This document shows, piece after piece, positions 36,010 to 44,365 of a stretch of DNA of 64,000 nucleotides. The stretch's first letter is position 1, and each line of letters opens with the position of its first letter. The DNA is from Pseudomonas fluorescens (lineage in GTDB: Bacteria > Pseudomonadota > Gammaproteobacteria > Pseudomonadales > Pseudomonadaceae). Made by a program: the position numbers and the translations under genes. The DNA lies in the NCBI RefSeq assembly GCF_902497855.1, contig NZ_CABVHU010000001.1, positions 1-64,000 on the forward strand, written 5' to 3'. Below the pieces are notes generated by a model. The model was not told the DNA's origin, did not search any database, and saw only the letters and a list, made by a program, of their open reading frames with translations.

Positions 36010-36750
36010 CTATCGGTCCAGCAGCGGCGCCAGCAATGCACACATGCTGCGCCAGTGCGAACCCTCCCAGTAGATCCGCTGACAAGCGCTGCAATGCAGA
36101 AAGTGCGAATACAGGGCGCCAACCCGTGGCGGCACCCGCGGCCGGGCCAGTTCCGGGCTGATCTCGTGCAGCGGCAGGTTGCAATGAAGGCACAGGCTGA
36201 AGGGCCGCGCGCTACGCGCCAGGTCGAGGCGCTCGTACACTTCGCGCAGTTGCAGCGACGGTTTCAGGGCATGCACGTAACAGCCGTGGCTGATAATCCG
36301 CCGCTTGAGCAGTTCGCGGTCGCGGGTCAGCACGATACGTCCTTGATGCGCAGCGATCCCGGCGATCTCGCCATCCTCGAAGCCATTGTCGTAGAGGGTG
36401 TCGAAGCCACTCATGCGCAGCAGGCTGGCCAGCCCGCCCAGATGCGCATCGGCGATGAAGCGCAGCACCCTTAAAGGCTGCGCCCGAACTTTCAACTGCG
36501 GACTGATGTCCAGCGCTTCGAACTTGGGATACACCGCCAACCGGTCATCGTCGAAGATCACCCGCTCGAAGCCCGCCGACTCGCCGTTGAGCAGCACCAG
36601 CTCGACCTCCGTGTGCGGTACCCCGAGCGCCTCGATCATATGCTTGACCGTCGCCCCTCGCGCGCACTCGCAGGTAAAGGCCTGCCGCCGCCGTTCGGCC
36701 GGCAGGAAATCGTTGAGCTCCTCGTAGAAGCGGAAGGTTGCTCTGGTCAT
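36010..36750 (-). CDS. Mut7-C RNase-domain protein with ubiquitin-like N-terminus
   Basis: A 246-residue protein. The N-terminal 85 residues (TFRFYEELNDFLPAERR, LNGESAGFERVIFDDDRLAVYP) look like the ubiquitin/ThiS-like domain found before Mut7-C. The Mut7-C PIN-related domain follows (RFIADAHLGGLASLLRMSGFDTLYDN, RIVLTRDRELLKRR) with conserved Asp residues, and a zinc-ribbon-like end has two CxxC pairs (CLHC, CSAC). The family is thought to act on RNA, but its cellular role is unknown. ATG 36750 gives the family-like start MTRATFRFY. Confidence 0.85.
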   Translation of the reverse strand: MTRATFRFYEELNDFLPAERRRQAFTCECARGATVKHMIEALGVPHTEVELVLLNGESAGFERVIFDDDRLAVYPKFEALDISPQLKVRAQPLRVLRFIADAHLGGLASLLRMSGFDTLYDNGFEDGEIAGIAAHQGRIVLTRDRELLKRRIISHGCYVHALKPSLQLREVYERLDLARSARPFSLCLHCNLPLHEISPELARPRVPPRVGALYSHFLHCSACQRIYWEGSHWRSMCALLAPLLDR

Positions 36751-36844
36751 GTTGAACAGTATGGCAGAGCTGCGGAATGAGTGAGTCTGGTCCGGTGACT
36801 GGAGAAGATAGGGGGGCAGGATTTTCACCCGCCCCCCCAGTGGC

Positions 36845-37675
36845 CTAATCCCGTATGAAAGCGAGCAAATCGGCGTTGATTTCATCGGCGTTCGTTGTCG
36901 GCATTCCGTGTGGGTAGCCCGAGTAGGTTTTCAGCGTGCTGTTTTGCAGTAGCTTGGCTGACAACAGCCCGGAGTTTGCATAAGGCACAATCTGATCGTC
37001 ATCCCCATGCATCACCAGCACCGGGATCGTGATGCTTTTCAGATCTTCGGTAAAGTCGGTCTGGGAGAAGGCCACGATCCCATCGTAATGCGCCTTTGCA
37101 CAACCCATCATGCCTTGCCGCCACCAGTTGCGGATGATGCCCTCGGACGGTTGCGCACCCGGGCGGTTATAACCGTAGAAAGGCCCGGCTGGAACGTCAT
37201 GGTAGAACTGTGCGCGGTTGGCCTGCAGCTGTGCCTGCATGTCATCGAAAACCGACTTGGGCAAGCCGTCCGGATTGCTCGGGGTCTGAACCATCAACGG
37301 CGGCACGGCGCTGATGATGACGGCCTTCGACACTCGGTCTTCGCCGTGGCGAGCAATGTAATGGATGACTTCGCCCCCTCCGGTGGAGTGCCCCACATGA
37401 ACTGCACCCTGCACGCCGAGATGGTCGACGACCGCCGCGACGTCATCGGCATAGTGATCCATGTCGTGCCCGTCCCAGACCTGGGTGGATCGCCCGTGGC
37501 CGCGCCGGTCGTGGGCAATGACCCGGTAGCCGTTCGCCAGGAAAAACAGCATCTGCGCATCCCAGTCGTCCGCACTCAGTGGCCATCCGTGATGGAAAAA
37601 GATCACTTGGGCGTCGCGTGGACCCCAGTCTTTGTAAAAGATCTCGACACCGTCCTGCGTAGTGACGTACCCCAT
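36845..37675 (-). CDS. Alpha/beta hydrolase, non-haem chloroperoxidase-like
   Basis: A 276-residue alpha/beta-hydrolase. The start MGYVTTQDGVEIFYKDWGPRDAQVIFFHHGWPLSADDWD, nucleophile elbow GHSTGG with Ser97, and the late acidic and His motifs (MHGDDDQIVP, GYPHGMPTTN) match cofactor-free haloperoxidase/arylesterase proteins. The true substrate is probably an ester or lactone. ATG 37675 is preferred over the upstream start at 37717. A MerR-gene remnant lies divergently upstream and was probably its regulator. Confidence 0.88.
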   Translation of the reverse strand: MGYVTTQDGVEIFYKDWGPRDAQVIFFHHGWPLSADDWDAQMLFFLANGYRVIAHDRRGHGRSTQVWDGHDMDHYADDVAAVVDHLGVQGAVHVGHSTGGGEVIHYIARHGEDRVSKAVIISAVPPLMVQTPSNPDGLPKSVFDDMQAQLQANRAQFYHDVPAGPFYGYNRPGAQPSEGIIRNWWRQGMMGCAKAHYDGIVAFSQTDFTEDLKSITIPVLVMHGDDDQIVPYANSGLLSAKLLQNSTLKTYSGYPHGMPTTNADEINADLLAFIRD

Positions 37676-37779
37676 GTTCGCATCCCCTGTATGAAATGGA
37701 GGCCATGATCGGAGCAAGGCCGCGAAATGACTTTAGGTTGAATGTCAGCTTTAAGGTCATTGGTTTTTTTGGGTGGAAT

Positions 37780-37884
37780 ATGAGAATAGGCGAACTGGCG
37801 AAAATCGGCGGATTGGCGCCTTTGATAACAGCCGTTTTCAGCCCTGCCGAAAAAAAAAGATACTGGTTACGGTGGCCGTTGTAG
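37780..37884 (+). pseudogene. Truncated MerR-family regulator (first 14 codons)
   Basis: ATG 37780 opens MRIGELAKIGGLAP, the standard first half of a MerR helix-turn-helix, then continues into unrelated sequence and stops at 37884. The rest of the gene is missing. It is divergent from the chloroperoxidase-like gene, a common pairing for MerR regulators. The 37720-37765 stretch (CTTTAGG ... CTTTAAGG) looks like its former operator. Deletion of the body is the simplest explanation. Confidence 0.6.
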
Positions 37885-37998
37885 CGGGAACTTCAGGGTT
37901 ATGGCCAGGTCAATTGGGGCCCTGTATCGCCAATGCCGAGCAGCGCTGTGGTCTGTTCTACGGCCGTGTCGTTCGAGATCAGTCGAGTCCGCCCCCAG

Positions 37999-38763
37999 AT
38001 GCCAACCAAGAGTTTTCTGCCAAGTCTGATCCTGGTGTTCTGCGCGGTCGCATCGCTGTGTTCGGTTGCTGCCGAACGAAGAGCGCCAGCGCAAAGTAAC
38101 AGCGCATCAACCACCCTGATCGAAACCGCCTCGCGGCAGTATGAAAATGGCGAGTTGGACCAAGCCGCTGCCACGCTGGAGCGTGCCCTGCATATCCAGC
38201 CGAACAATCCCGCGACCCTGCATTACCTCGGTGTGTTGCGCCTTCAGCAGGGGCAGTACCAGCAGGCTGAAACCTTGGCGGCGCGTTCGAACATAGGGGT
38301 CGGTCGCAACGTTGAGTTACGCAACCGCAACTTCCAACTGATCCAGGCGGCGCAGAAAGCGCAGGCTTCGAATGCCCCACCCAATGCCAAAGAGAACCTG
38401 GTCGCAGTACAGAAGGGGCTGGAAGAGGAGACCCAAAGGCGCCGCGAAGCGCAAATGGCCGTTGTTGAACCATCCACTCCGGACACTGGGCGCGACGCTG
38501 GCAACTTCGCTCGCGCACAGGCAGACCAGGTATTGGATTCACCGACGGCTGGCAGGCCTCGCCCCGAAGGAAAGTTGCAAAGGGCTTCCGTCGAGCCAGC
38601 ACCTGCGTACGATGAGGTTGAGATTCCCCGCGGCCATCTGCCGCCTCCGGGTAAATGCCGAATCTGGTTTCCCGATCGCCCGCCGGGGCATCAGCCCAAA
38701 CCCGGCAAATGCAAGAAGCTGCGACATCGGGTTCCGTCAGGCGCCTACTTGGTGCACGGTTGA
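37999..38763 (+). CDS. Exported TPR protein with C-terminal Pro/Gly-rich repeat motif
   Basis: A 254-residue protein with a signal-like N-terminus (FLPSLILVFCAVASLCSVAA). One or two TPR-like units follow (YENGELDQAAATLERALHIQPNNPATLHYLGVLRLQQGQYQQAETLA), then a helical charged stretch. The C-terminus carries a doubled motif: IPRGHLPPPGKCRIWFP and PPGHQPKPGKCKKL, ending VPSGAYLV. I have seen this Gly-His-x-Pro-Pro-Pro-Gly-x-Cys motif in other exported Pseudomonas proteins; its function is unknown. The Cys pair may bind metal or form disulphides. The start is uncertain: ATG 37999 lacks a good ribosome binding site. Confidence 0.65.
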   Translation: MPTKSFLPSLILVFCAVASLCSVAAERRAPAQSNSASTTLIETASRQYENGELDQAAATLERALHIQPNNPATLHYLGVLRLQQGQYQQAETLAARSNIGVGRNVELRNRNFQLIQAAQKAQASNAPPNAKENLVAVQKGLEEETQRRREAQMAVVEPSTPDTGRDAGNFARAQADQVLDSPTAGRPRPEGKLQRASVEPAPAYDEVEIPRGHLPPPGKCRIWFPDRPPGHQPKPGKCKKLRHRVPSGAYLVHG

Positions 38764-38800
38764 GTTTGCGCGTGTCCACTTCTGGCAGACAGCCATCCTG

Positions 38801-38944
38801 CTATCCGAGCAGGCCTGCGCCGTAACCAGCGGCGATGGCAATGAGCACGAGAAAACACACCCAGCGATACACCCCGACCGTTGCCATCAACAGCAGCAAA
38901 GTCCAGGTCGCAAATCCAAGCAGCGTCCACATCGGTATGGTCAT
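38801..38944 (-). pseudogene. MAPEG-family remnant, internally deleted
   Basis: A 47-codon frame starts MTIPMWTLLGFATWTLLLLMATVGVYRW, the usual opening of bacterial MAPEG membrane proteins, then jumps to VCFLVLIAIAAGYGAGLLG, which resembles a family C-terminus. Intact members have about 130-140 residues, so around 90 are missing, apparently by an in-frame deletion. The product, if made, would be a two-segment membrane peptide. Confidence 0.5.
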
Positions 38945-39013
38945 GGCCGCCATCCTCAAGCAATCATTTTCAACACGTCATTCCACCGACGCGGGCCCGG
39001 TCGCCGCTGTCGA

Positions 39014-39967
39014 TCATTGACCCATGATGGGTTGCAGCGCGGTCTGAATCCTGGACATCTGCGCAGGGGTCGTCATGCCCGTCAGCAGCCGGCCAAAGTG
39101 TGGATGCTGCACGCCCGAGACAATGTATTGCCAGCGGTAGGCGCTCAGCACCGAGGTTTTGATTTGCGCTGTCTCATCGACACTGAACGAGCGTGGACCG
39201 TTGCCAATGAAGTAGTCGGCATCGGCTGCCGATTGTGCTTGCAGGATGGCGTCGACCGCCGCCACCAGCGCAATCAGATCGTTCACGGCCTGGTCGTGCT
39301 CGGCTGGCGAGAGTTTCGCGTGCTCGGCTTTCCACTCCAGTTCATCGAGCACGACGTGCCGGCTTTCATCCATCCAGTGAAATTTGAAGACATCCTTGAA
39401 CAGTGGGCACAACTCCTCGCGCGGGGCGATGCTTTGCTTGTAGTGCGTTTGCACAAACAGTTCGATATGACAGGTCAGTGCCAGCACCGACCAGCTGCTG
39501 GCTGCCAGTACCGCGCGCGCCACATCGTTTGGATCGGCCACTTGACGATATCCCGCTGGCAATTGCGCGCCCATCATCGCCTCTATGCGCCGGAACAGCT
39601 CCTGGTGCTTGATCTCGTCATTGGAAAAGTGCACCAGCGCTTCGAGTGCAAGTTGGTCGTCAAATACATGGGCCCGACCTTGATCGAGCATTTTGGCACT
39701 GATGAAACGCTCGACCAGGCCAAATATATAGGCATAGGTTCGGCCCTGAATCTGACTGAGCAGGCGCGCCTCGTCCGGGGTGAGAAAGGTCAGGCCGTCG
39801 ATCCGCGAGAGTCCGTCGGGCAAGAATTTGCGCGAGAAGTCGAAACGTCGGTCCTGGAGCAAATCGCGATCGATCTGCCATTGCGTTTTCTTCGATGATC
39901 TGACGATTTGTGCGTAACGGGCGGCGTTGCCCGAATCTGAGCCGGGTACGGTAGCGATGCTGTTCAT
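39014..39967 (-). CDS. Ferritin-like di-iron protein, possible oxygenase
   Basis: A 317-residue helical protein with a complete carboxylate-bridged di-iron ligand set: E86 (LVERF), E118-xx-H121 (NDEIKHQ), E169 (CHIELF) and E201-xx-H204 (MDESRHV). The spacing fits the ferritin-like/ribonucleotide-reductase clan and resembles AurF-type N-oxygenases or related uncharacterised oxygenases. Reaction unknown. It is divergent from an AraC regulator, 199 bp away, which probably controls it. Confidence 0.72.
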   Translation of the reverse strand: MNSIATVPGSDSGNAARYAQIVRSSKKTQWQIDRDLLQDRRFDFSRKFLPDGLSRIDGLTFLTPDEARLLSQIQGRTYAYIFGLVERFISAKMLDQGRAHVFDDQLALEALVHFSNDEIKHQELFRRIEAMMGAQLPAGYRQVADPNDVARAVLAASSWSVLALTCHIELFVQTHYKQSIAPREELCPLFKDVFKFHWMDESRHVVLDELEWKAEHAKLSPAEHDQAVNDLIALVAAVDAILQAQSAADADYFIGNGPRSFSVDETAQIKTSVLSAYRWQYIVSGVQHPHFGRLLTGMTTPAQMSRIQTALQPIMGQ

Positions 39968-40166
39968 ATCGATCTCCTGCTTCCCTGGTCGAGTTGGAAG
40001 GGGGCCATTGCGGTTGACGCCGGACCCAATGACCGTTGGTGAAGACTCCGGGGAGAGCCTCGATCACCGAGTTCGCGTTGGTGCTAATCTAGGCCTCGCA
40101 GTTCAGGCGAAGAATGATCGATGCGCCTGATTACATGCTCCAGACTCCAGAAGGGAGGGCTGGCCG

Positions 40167-41114
40167 GTGTTGGATGCGTTTTCTGATGTCTTGCGGGTGA
40201 TTCGGCTGTCCGGAGGGGTGTTCCTCGAGGCCGAATTCACTGCGCCCTGGTGCATCAACGGAAGAATTTCCGCGGACGATTGCAAGCCGTTCCTGGCGGC
40301 CCCCCGACAGGTCATCGCATCGCATTTTGTCACCGCGGGGCACATGCAATTACGCATCGACGGGGGTGCCGCCGTCGACGTACGGGCCGGCGAACTCATT
40401 CTGCTTCCACGCAATGACGCTCACTCCTTTGGCAGCGACCTGAACCTTGCGCCCATGCCGGGGCGCGAAGTTATTCAACGGTCGGAAGTCGGCGGCATTT
40501 CACGAATCAAGTACGGCGGGGGCGGCGAGGCCACGCAGTTATTGTGCGGATTCCTCGGCTCTGAAATACCCTTCAGTCCGTTACTGTCGTCCCTGCCATC
40601 CTTATTGAAACTGGACGTGCGCGCGACGGCTTCGGGTGCCTGGATTGAAAGCTCGTTCCGTTTCGCTATCAGTGAGATCGCGGCGGGGCGCGTCGGCTCC
40701 ACGACGGTCATCGCCAAGCTGTCGGAATTGCTGTTCGTCGAAGCCGTCAGCCAGTATGTCGCGAGCCTCCCGGCTGAGCGGCGCGGGTGGCTGGCGGGTT
40801 TGCGAGACCCATCTATCGGGCGCGCACTGGCGCTGCTCCATGCTCGTCCAGCCGAGGGCTGGACGGCAGAAGCCCTGGCGCTGGAAGTGGGCATGTCGCG
40901 CTCGGTGTTCGCGGAGCGATTCACCGCCCTGGTCGGACAGCCACCGATGCAATACCTGACCCTCTGGCGCATGCACGTGGCGGCTCAACAGCTGCGCGAA
41001 GGTCGCGGTAATGTGGCGCAAATCGGCTTTGCAGTGGGTTACGAATCCGAAGCGGCGTTCAGTCGCGCATTCAAGCGCCAGTTCGGTGTGTCGCCCGGCA
41101 CTTGGCGCAGGTAG
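40167..41114 (+). CDS. AraC-family regulator with cupin sensor domain
   Basis: A 315-residue regulator. The N-terminal Cupin_6-type domain (VFLEAEFTAPWCINGRI, GHMQLRIDGGAAVDVRAGELILLPRNDAHSFGSD) is followed by a C-terminal double HTH (LALEVGMSRSVFAERFTALVGQPPMQYLTLWRMHVAAQQLREG ... IGFAVGYESEAAFSRAFKRQFGVSPGTWRR). GTG 40167 is used with AGGGAGG upstream. It is divergent from the di-iron protein gene. Its 3' end overlaps the convergent TetR gene by 44 nt. Confidence 0.87.
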   Translation: MLDAFSDVLRVIRLSGGVFLEAEFTAPWCINGRISADDCKPFLAAPRQVIASHFVTAGHMQLRIDGGAAVDVRAGELILLPRNDAHSFGSDLNLAPMPGREVIQRSEVGGISRIKYGGGGEATQLLCGFLGSEIPFSPLLSSLPSLLKLDVRATASGAWIESSFRFAISEIAAGRVGSTTVIAKLSELLFVEAVSQYVASLPAERRGWLAGLRDPSIGRALALLHARPAEGWTAEALALEVGMSRSVFAERFTALVGQPPMQYLTLWRMHVAAQQLREGRGNVAQIGFAVGYESEAAFSRAFKRQFGVSPGTWRR

Positions 41115-41721
41115 AGGCTGCAATGTCCCACGTCAGCAGTACCTGGGTGATGGCCGCATCGATGACCTCATGCTGCGTGTTATCCCGAGCGAGGATGGAA
41201 ATCCCCTGCAGGAAACTGTCGAACACCGTAGCCATCGCGGGGGCGTGGACAGTGTCCGGTAACTCACCGCTACGGATACCTCGCTCGACACACGCCAGAA
41301 TCCCCGTGCGAGTGCGAACGCGGGACCGGGTCAGGGCATCGGCCACCCGGGCATTCTCCGGGCTGGGCGCGCTCATCGCGCCGAGGGCCACCATGCAGCC
41401 TTTGGGATGGCCGTCTTCACACTGCATGCGCGCCGATTGGCGCAGCGCGGTCTCGATGGCCTGGCGTGGCGGCATGCTCTCGTCCCACAGGCATTCGGTG
41501 ACCCGGGCGAAAGTCGCCAGGTAACGCTGCACGCACTCATCGAACAACGCTTCCTTGGAGCCGAACGCGGCGTAAAAACTCGGCGCGGAAATCCCGCCCC
41601 CCAAGCCGGCTTTCAACTGAGCGAGGGAGGTGGCGTCGTAGCCGTGTTGCCAGAACAGGTGCAAGGCCTGTTCCACGGCTTGGTCGCGGTCGAAGGTGCG
41701 GGGACGGCCCATTTGCGCCAT
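41071..41721 (-). CDS. TetR-family regulator of the adjacent MFS gene
   Basis: A 216-residue TetR protein starting MAQMGRPRTFDRDQAVEQALHLFWQHGYDATSLAQLKAGLGGGISAPSFYAAFGSKEALFDE, followed by a TetR_C ligand domain. ATG 41721 is preferred over 41778. It is divergent from the MFS exporter with a pair of inverted operator-like sites between. The C-terminal codons overlap the AraC gene on the other strand. Confidence 0.88.
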   Translation of the reverse strand: MAQMGRPRTFDRDQAVEQALHLFWQHGYDATSLAQLKAGLGGGISAPSFYAAFGSKEALFDECVQRYLATFARVTECLWDESMPPRQAIETALRQSARMQCEDGHPKGCMVALGAMSAPSPENARVADALTRSRVRTRTGILACVERGIRSGELPDTVHAPAMATVFDSFLQGISILARDNTQHEVIDAAITQVLLTWDIAASTCAKCRATHRTGA

Positions 41722-41747
41722 TGCAAGATTCCTCTGGAGGACGAGAT

Positions 41748-41819
41748 AAATACTAATCGATACATAAGTCGTTGACAACGAGCGACAGCAACCCTCAACA
41801 TTTATACCGATCAGTATTT
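41748..41819. promoter_or_regulatory. Pair of inverted TetR operator-like sites
   Basis: AAATACTAATCGATA at 41748-41762 is answered by TACCGATCAGTATTT at 41805-41819, inverted, matching at 13 of 15 positions. One site lies near each divergent gene, so the TetR protein could control both. Confidence 0.6.
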
Positions 41820-41850
41820 AAGTCTGAAGTCCTCATTCAAGGAGTCTCCC

Positions 41851-43068
41851 GTGACACCCTCAATCACCTTGTCGGCAGCGTCCGATCGCCTGCCCATCGG
41901 CGCCTTGCTCGCCCTGGCCATGACCGGCTTCATCTGCATCGTCACCGAAACCCTGCCCGCCGGCCTATTGCCGCTGATCAGCGAAGGCCTGGCGATTTCC
42001 CCCTCCATGGCCGGCCAGATGGTCACCGCCTACGCCCTGGGTTCGGTGCTGGCAGTCATCCCCATGACCATCGCCACCCGCGGCTGGCGTCGTCGTAACG
42101 TGCTGCTGCTGACCATCGTCGGCTTCTTGCTGTTCAACTCCATCACCGCGCTGTCATCCCACTACGGCGTGATCCTGGTCGCGCGTTTCTGCGCCGGCGT
42201 CGCGGCGGGGTTGGCCTGGAGCCTGCTGGCCGGCTACGCCCGCCGCATGGTCGCGCCACATCAACAGGGCAAAGCACTGGCGCTGGCCATGGTCGGCACG
42301 CCGATTGCCCTGTCCCTGGGCGTGCCCCTGGGTACCTGGCTGGGTGGCCTGGTGGGTTGGCGCACCGCCTTCGGCCTCATGTCGGCCCTGACCCTGGTGC
42401 TGATCGCCTGGGTACTGGTGAAAGTCCCTGACTACCCACCCCAGGCCGCGCACCAACGCATGTCGCTGCGCACAGTGCTGACCACGCCGGGCGTGCGACC
42501 GGTGCTGGCGGTGGTGATCAGTTGGATGCTGGCACACAACATTCTCTACACCTACATCGCACCGTTCGTGGCGTCGGCGGGATTGGGGGATCGGGTGGAT
42601 CTGGTGTTGTTGGTGTTTGGTATTGCAGCGTTGATGGGGATTTGGGTGACTGCCAAATTGGTTGAGCCATTGTTGCGCAAGACTGTGCTGGTGAGCCTGG
42701 CGGCGTTTGCGGCAGTTTCTGTGGTCTTTGGCTTTTTGGGTAGCGTGCCTGAGGTGATCTGCATCGGTGCGGCGGTTTGGGGGTTGAGCTTCGGCGGGGC
42801 GGCGACGTTGTTGCAAACGGCGCTGGCGGATGCGGCGGGGGATGGGGCGGATGTGGCGTTGTCGTTGAATGTGGTGGCCTGGAATAGTGCGATTGCCGGG
42901 AGTGGAGTGGTGGGTGGGGTATTGCTGGACAACTGGGGCGTCGCCTCTTTTCCGTGGGCAATGGTGGTACTGGCCGGGGTGGGTTTTGCGACTGCCTGGT
43001 GGGCTCGGGCTCACGGCTTCAAGTCAGGCCCGCGTGCGGCTGGCAGGCCTGCGGTTGCGGGGCACTGA
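41851..43068 (+). CDS. MFS exporter (DHA1, AraJ/Cmr-like)
   Basis: A 405-residue 12-TM MFS protein of the drug:H+ antiporter-1 type. Motifs are ETLPAGLLPLISEGLAISPSMAGQMVTAYALGSVLAVIP, the loop 2-3 region TRGWRRRNVL, and RFCAGVAAGLAWSLLAGYARRMV in TM4-5. GTG 41851 has AAGGAG six nt upstream. Sugar- or drug-efflux proteins share this pattern; the substrate is unknown. Probably repressed by the divergent TetR protein. The last third (from about 42560) is less GC-constrained and G-rich, which may be a local composition quirk. Confidence 0.88.
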   Translation: MTPSITLSAASDRLPIGALLALAMTGFICIVTETLPAGLLPLISEGLAISPSMAGQMVTAYALGSVLAVIPMTIATRGWRRRNVLLLTIVGFLLFNSITALSSHYGVILVARFCAGVAAGLAWSLLAGYARRMVAPHQQGKALALAMVGTPIALSLGVPLGTWLGGLVGWRTAFGLMSALTLVLIAWVLVKVPDYPPQAAHQRMSLRTVLTTPGVRPVLAVVISWMLAHNILYTYIAPFVASAGLGDRVDLVLLVFGIAALMGIWVTAKLVEPLLRKTVLVSLAAFAAVSVVFGFLGSVPEVICIGAAVWGLSFGGAATLLQTALADAAGDGADVALSLNVVAWNSAIAGSGVVGGVLLDNWGVASFPWAMVVLAGVGFATAWWARAHGFKSGPRAAGRPAVAGH

Positions 43069-43092
43069 GTCAACCAGCCGTTTAGATAAAGG

Positions 43093-43158
43093 AAAAAGGG
43101 GACGGAAAAATCTTGGAAAAAAGGGGGAAAAAGGGGACGATTTATTTTTCGTCCCTTT
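43093..43158. repeat. RAYT/MITE-like G-rich repeat with hairpin
   Basis: AAAAAGGGGACGG at 43094-43106 is followed at 43130-43157 by AAAAAGGGGACG, TTTATTTTT and CGTCCCTTTTTT, whose arms pair. The arms and AT-rich core match those of the larger hairpin at 216-292. Beyond being a repeat it could act as terminator for the MFS gene. Confidence 0.55.
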
Positions 43159-43232
43159 TTTCGTGGTTCGTCTCGCGAACGGATTTGCCTGAAGATTTGA
43201 TTGAATGACAATTAGCCTTACGTGGTGAATTT

Positions 43233-43361
43233 GATCGACGCTCCCGCAGAGCGCTTGCGCCGGGCAACTCCATTCATGAAGGGCCGCAATTGGCCGATGG
43301 TGTTGAAAAAGTCGATCCGACCAAGGGCGAATTGATGGAAATTCAGGCGTATATTGGGTAG
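43233..43361 (+). pseudogene. Possible C-terminal fragment of a lost gene
   Basis: A frame with no start reads NSIHEGPQLADGVEKVD and then PTKGELMEIQAYIG before TAG at 43359-43361. The sequence looks protein-like but I do not recognise it. It follows directly on the RAYT-like repeat, as expected if an insertion or deletion removed the 5' part. Confidence 0.25.
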
Positions 43362-43459
43362 TGTCGATCCAGATAGTTGAGGCGATAGTCAATCGTCGGT
43401 GGTGTGACACGCGAGAGCGCAGGGGGAGCTAGATATCCCGGAACGTTTGGAGGTGTTAC

Positions 43460-44356
43460 ATGAGCCAGTATCAACGACTCTTTCTGATAGCCGGTCCAGC
43501 CATGCGCCACACCCCGGCGTTGGAGCGAGCTGTCGCCATTGCCGAAGCCACTGGCGCAGCGCTGCACATCACGGTGTTTATCGAAGACTCCCACCTTTTG
43601 GGTTTGAAGAACGCTGGTACCCGTTTTCGTGAGGCCTGTCAGCAGGAGAACGAAAAATGGTTGGAGGATGAGGCCGATCTGATCCGCGGGCGCGGGGTCG
43701 TGGTGAGTACCGAAGTGCTTGTTACGCGCACCGCGCTGCAAGAAATACTGCTGCATGTGGCAGAAATGCAGCCGGATCTGGTGATCAAGGACGTGCAACA
43801 CGAGTCAGCGCTCAAACGCGTTTTCATTACGCCTCTGGATTGGCACCTGTTGCGCGAGTGTCCGGTGGCTGTGCATCTGGTCAGCGAAGTCAGGTGTCCA
43901 CTTCCGCGGGTGGTAGTGGCGGCAGTCGATCCGTCACAACCCGAGACGCAGATCACTGGCATCAACGACCGCATCATCCAGGCGGCGAACGGATTGGCAA
44001 TGCAATGCCGCGCGGAACTGCATCTGCTGCATGCCTACGATCTCTCGCTGACACATATATCCGACGCAGGCGCTGGTGCAGTGACGATGCCAGGTTTCAG
44101 CAGCGATGTGCGCAAGTCATTGCAAAAGTCATTTACCGCATTGGCCGACCACTACGGTGTGCCCACTGAGCGACAACACTTCGTTGAAGGGCCGCCTGGC
44201 AAAGCGCTGGCCGACTTTGCAGCGCATCACCGGGCCGATGTGATCGTCATGGGCAATGCGCATCGCAAGGGACTGGGCAAATGGGTGGGCAGTACGACGG
44301 AGCATGTTCTGAATCGAGTGCCCTGCAACATTTTCGCCGTTACGGGGGCCGCGTAG
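43460..44356 (+). CDS. Universal stress protein, tandem UspA domains
   Basis: A 298-residue protein with two UspA units (residues about 1-145 and 150-298). The second has the nucleotide-binding motif ADVIVMGNAHRKGLGKWVGSTTEHVLNRVPCNIFAV; the first (DLVIKDVQHESALKRVFITPLDWHLLRECPVAVHLV) lacks a clear G-2x-G-9x-G motif. This UspE-like double form is cytoplasmic and induced under stress in many proteobacteria. GGAGGTGTTAC precedes the ATG. Confidence 0.9.
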   Translation: MSQYQRLFLIAGPAMRHTPALERAVAIAEATGAALHITVFIEDSHLLGLKNAGTRFREACQQENEKWLEDEADLIRGRGVVVSTEVLVTRTALQEILLHVAEMQPDLVIKDVQHESALKRVFITPLDWHLLRECPVAVHLVSEVRCPLPRVVVAAVDPSQPETQITGINDRIIQAANGLAMQCRAELHLLHAYDLSLTHISDAGAGAVTMPGFSSDVRKSLQKSFTALADHYGVPTERQHFVEGPPGKALADFAAHHRADVIVMGNAHRKGLGKWVGSTTEHVLNRVPCNIFAVTGAA

Positions 44357-44365
44357 AAACCGACC

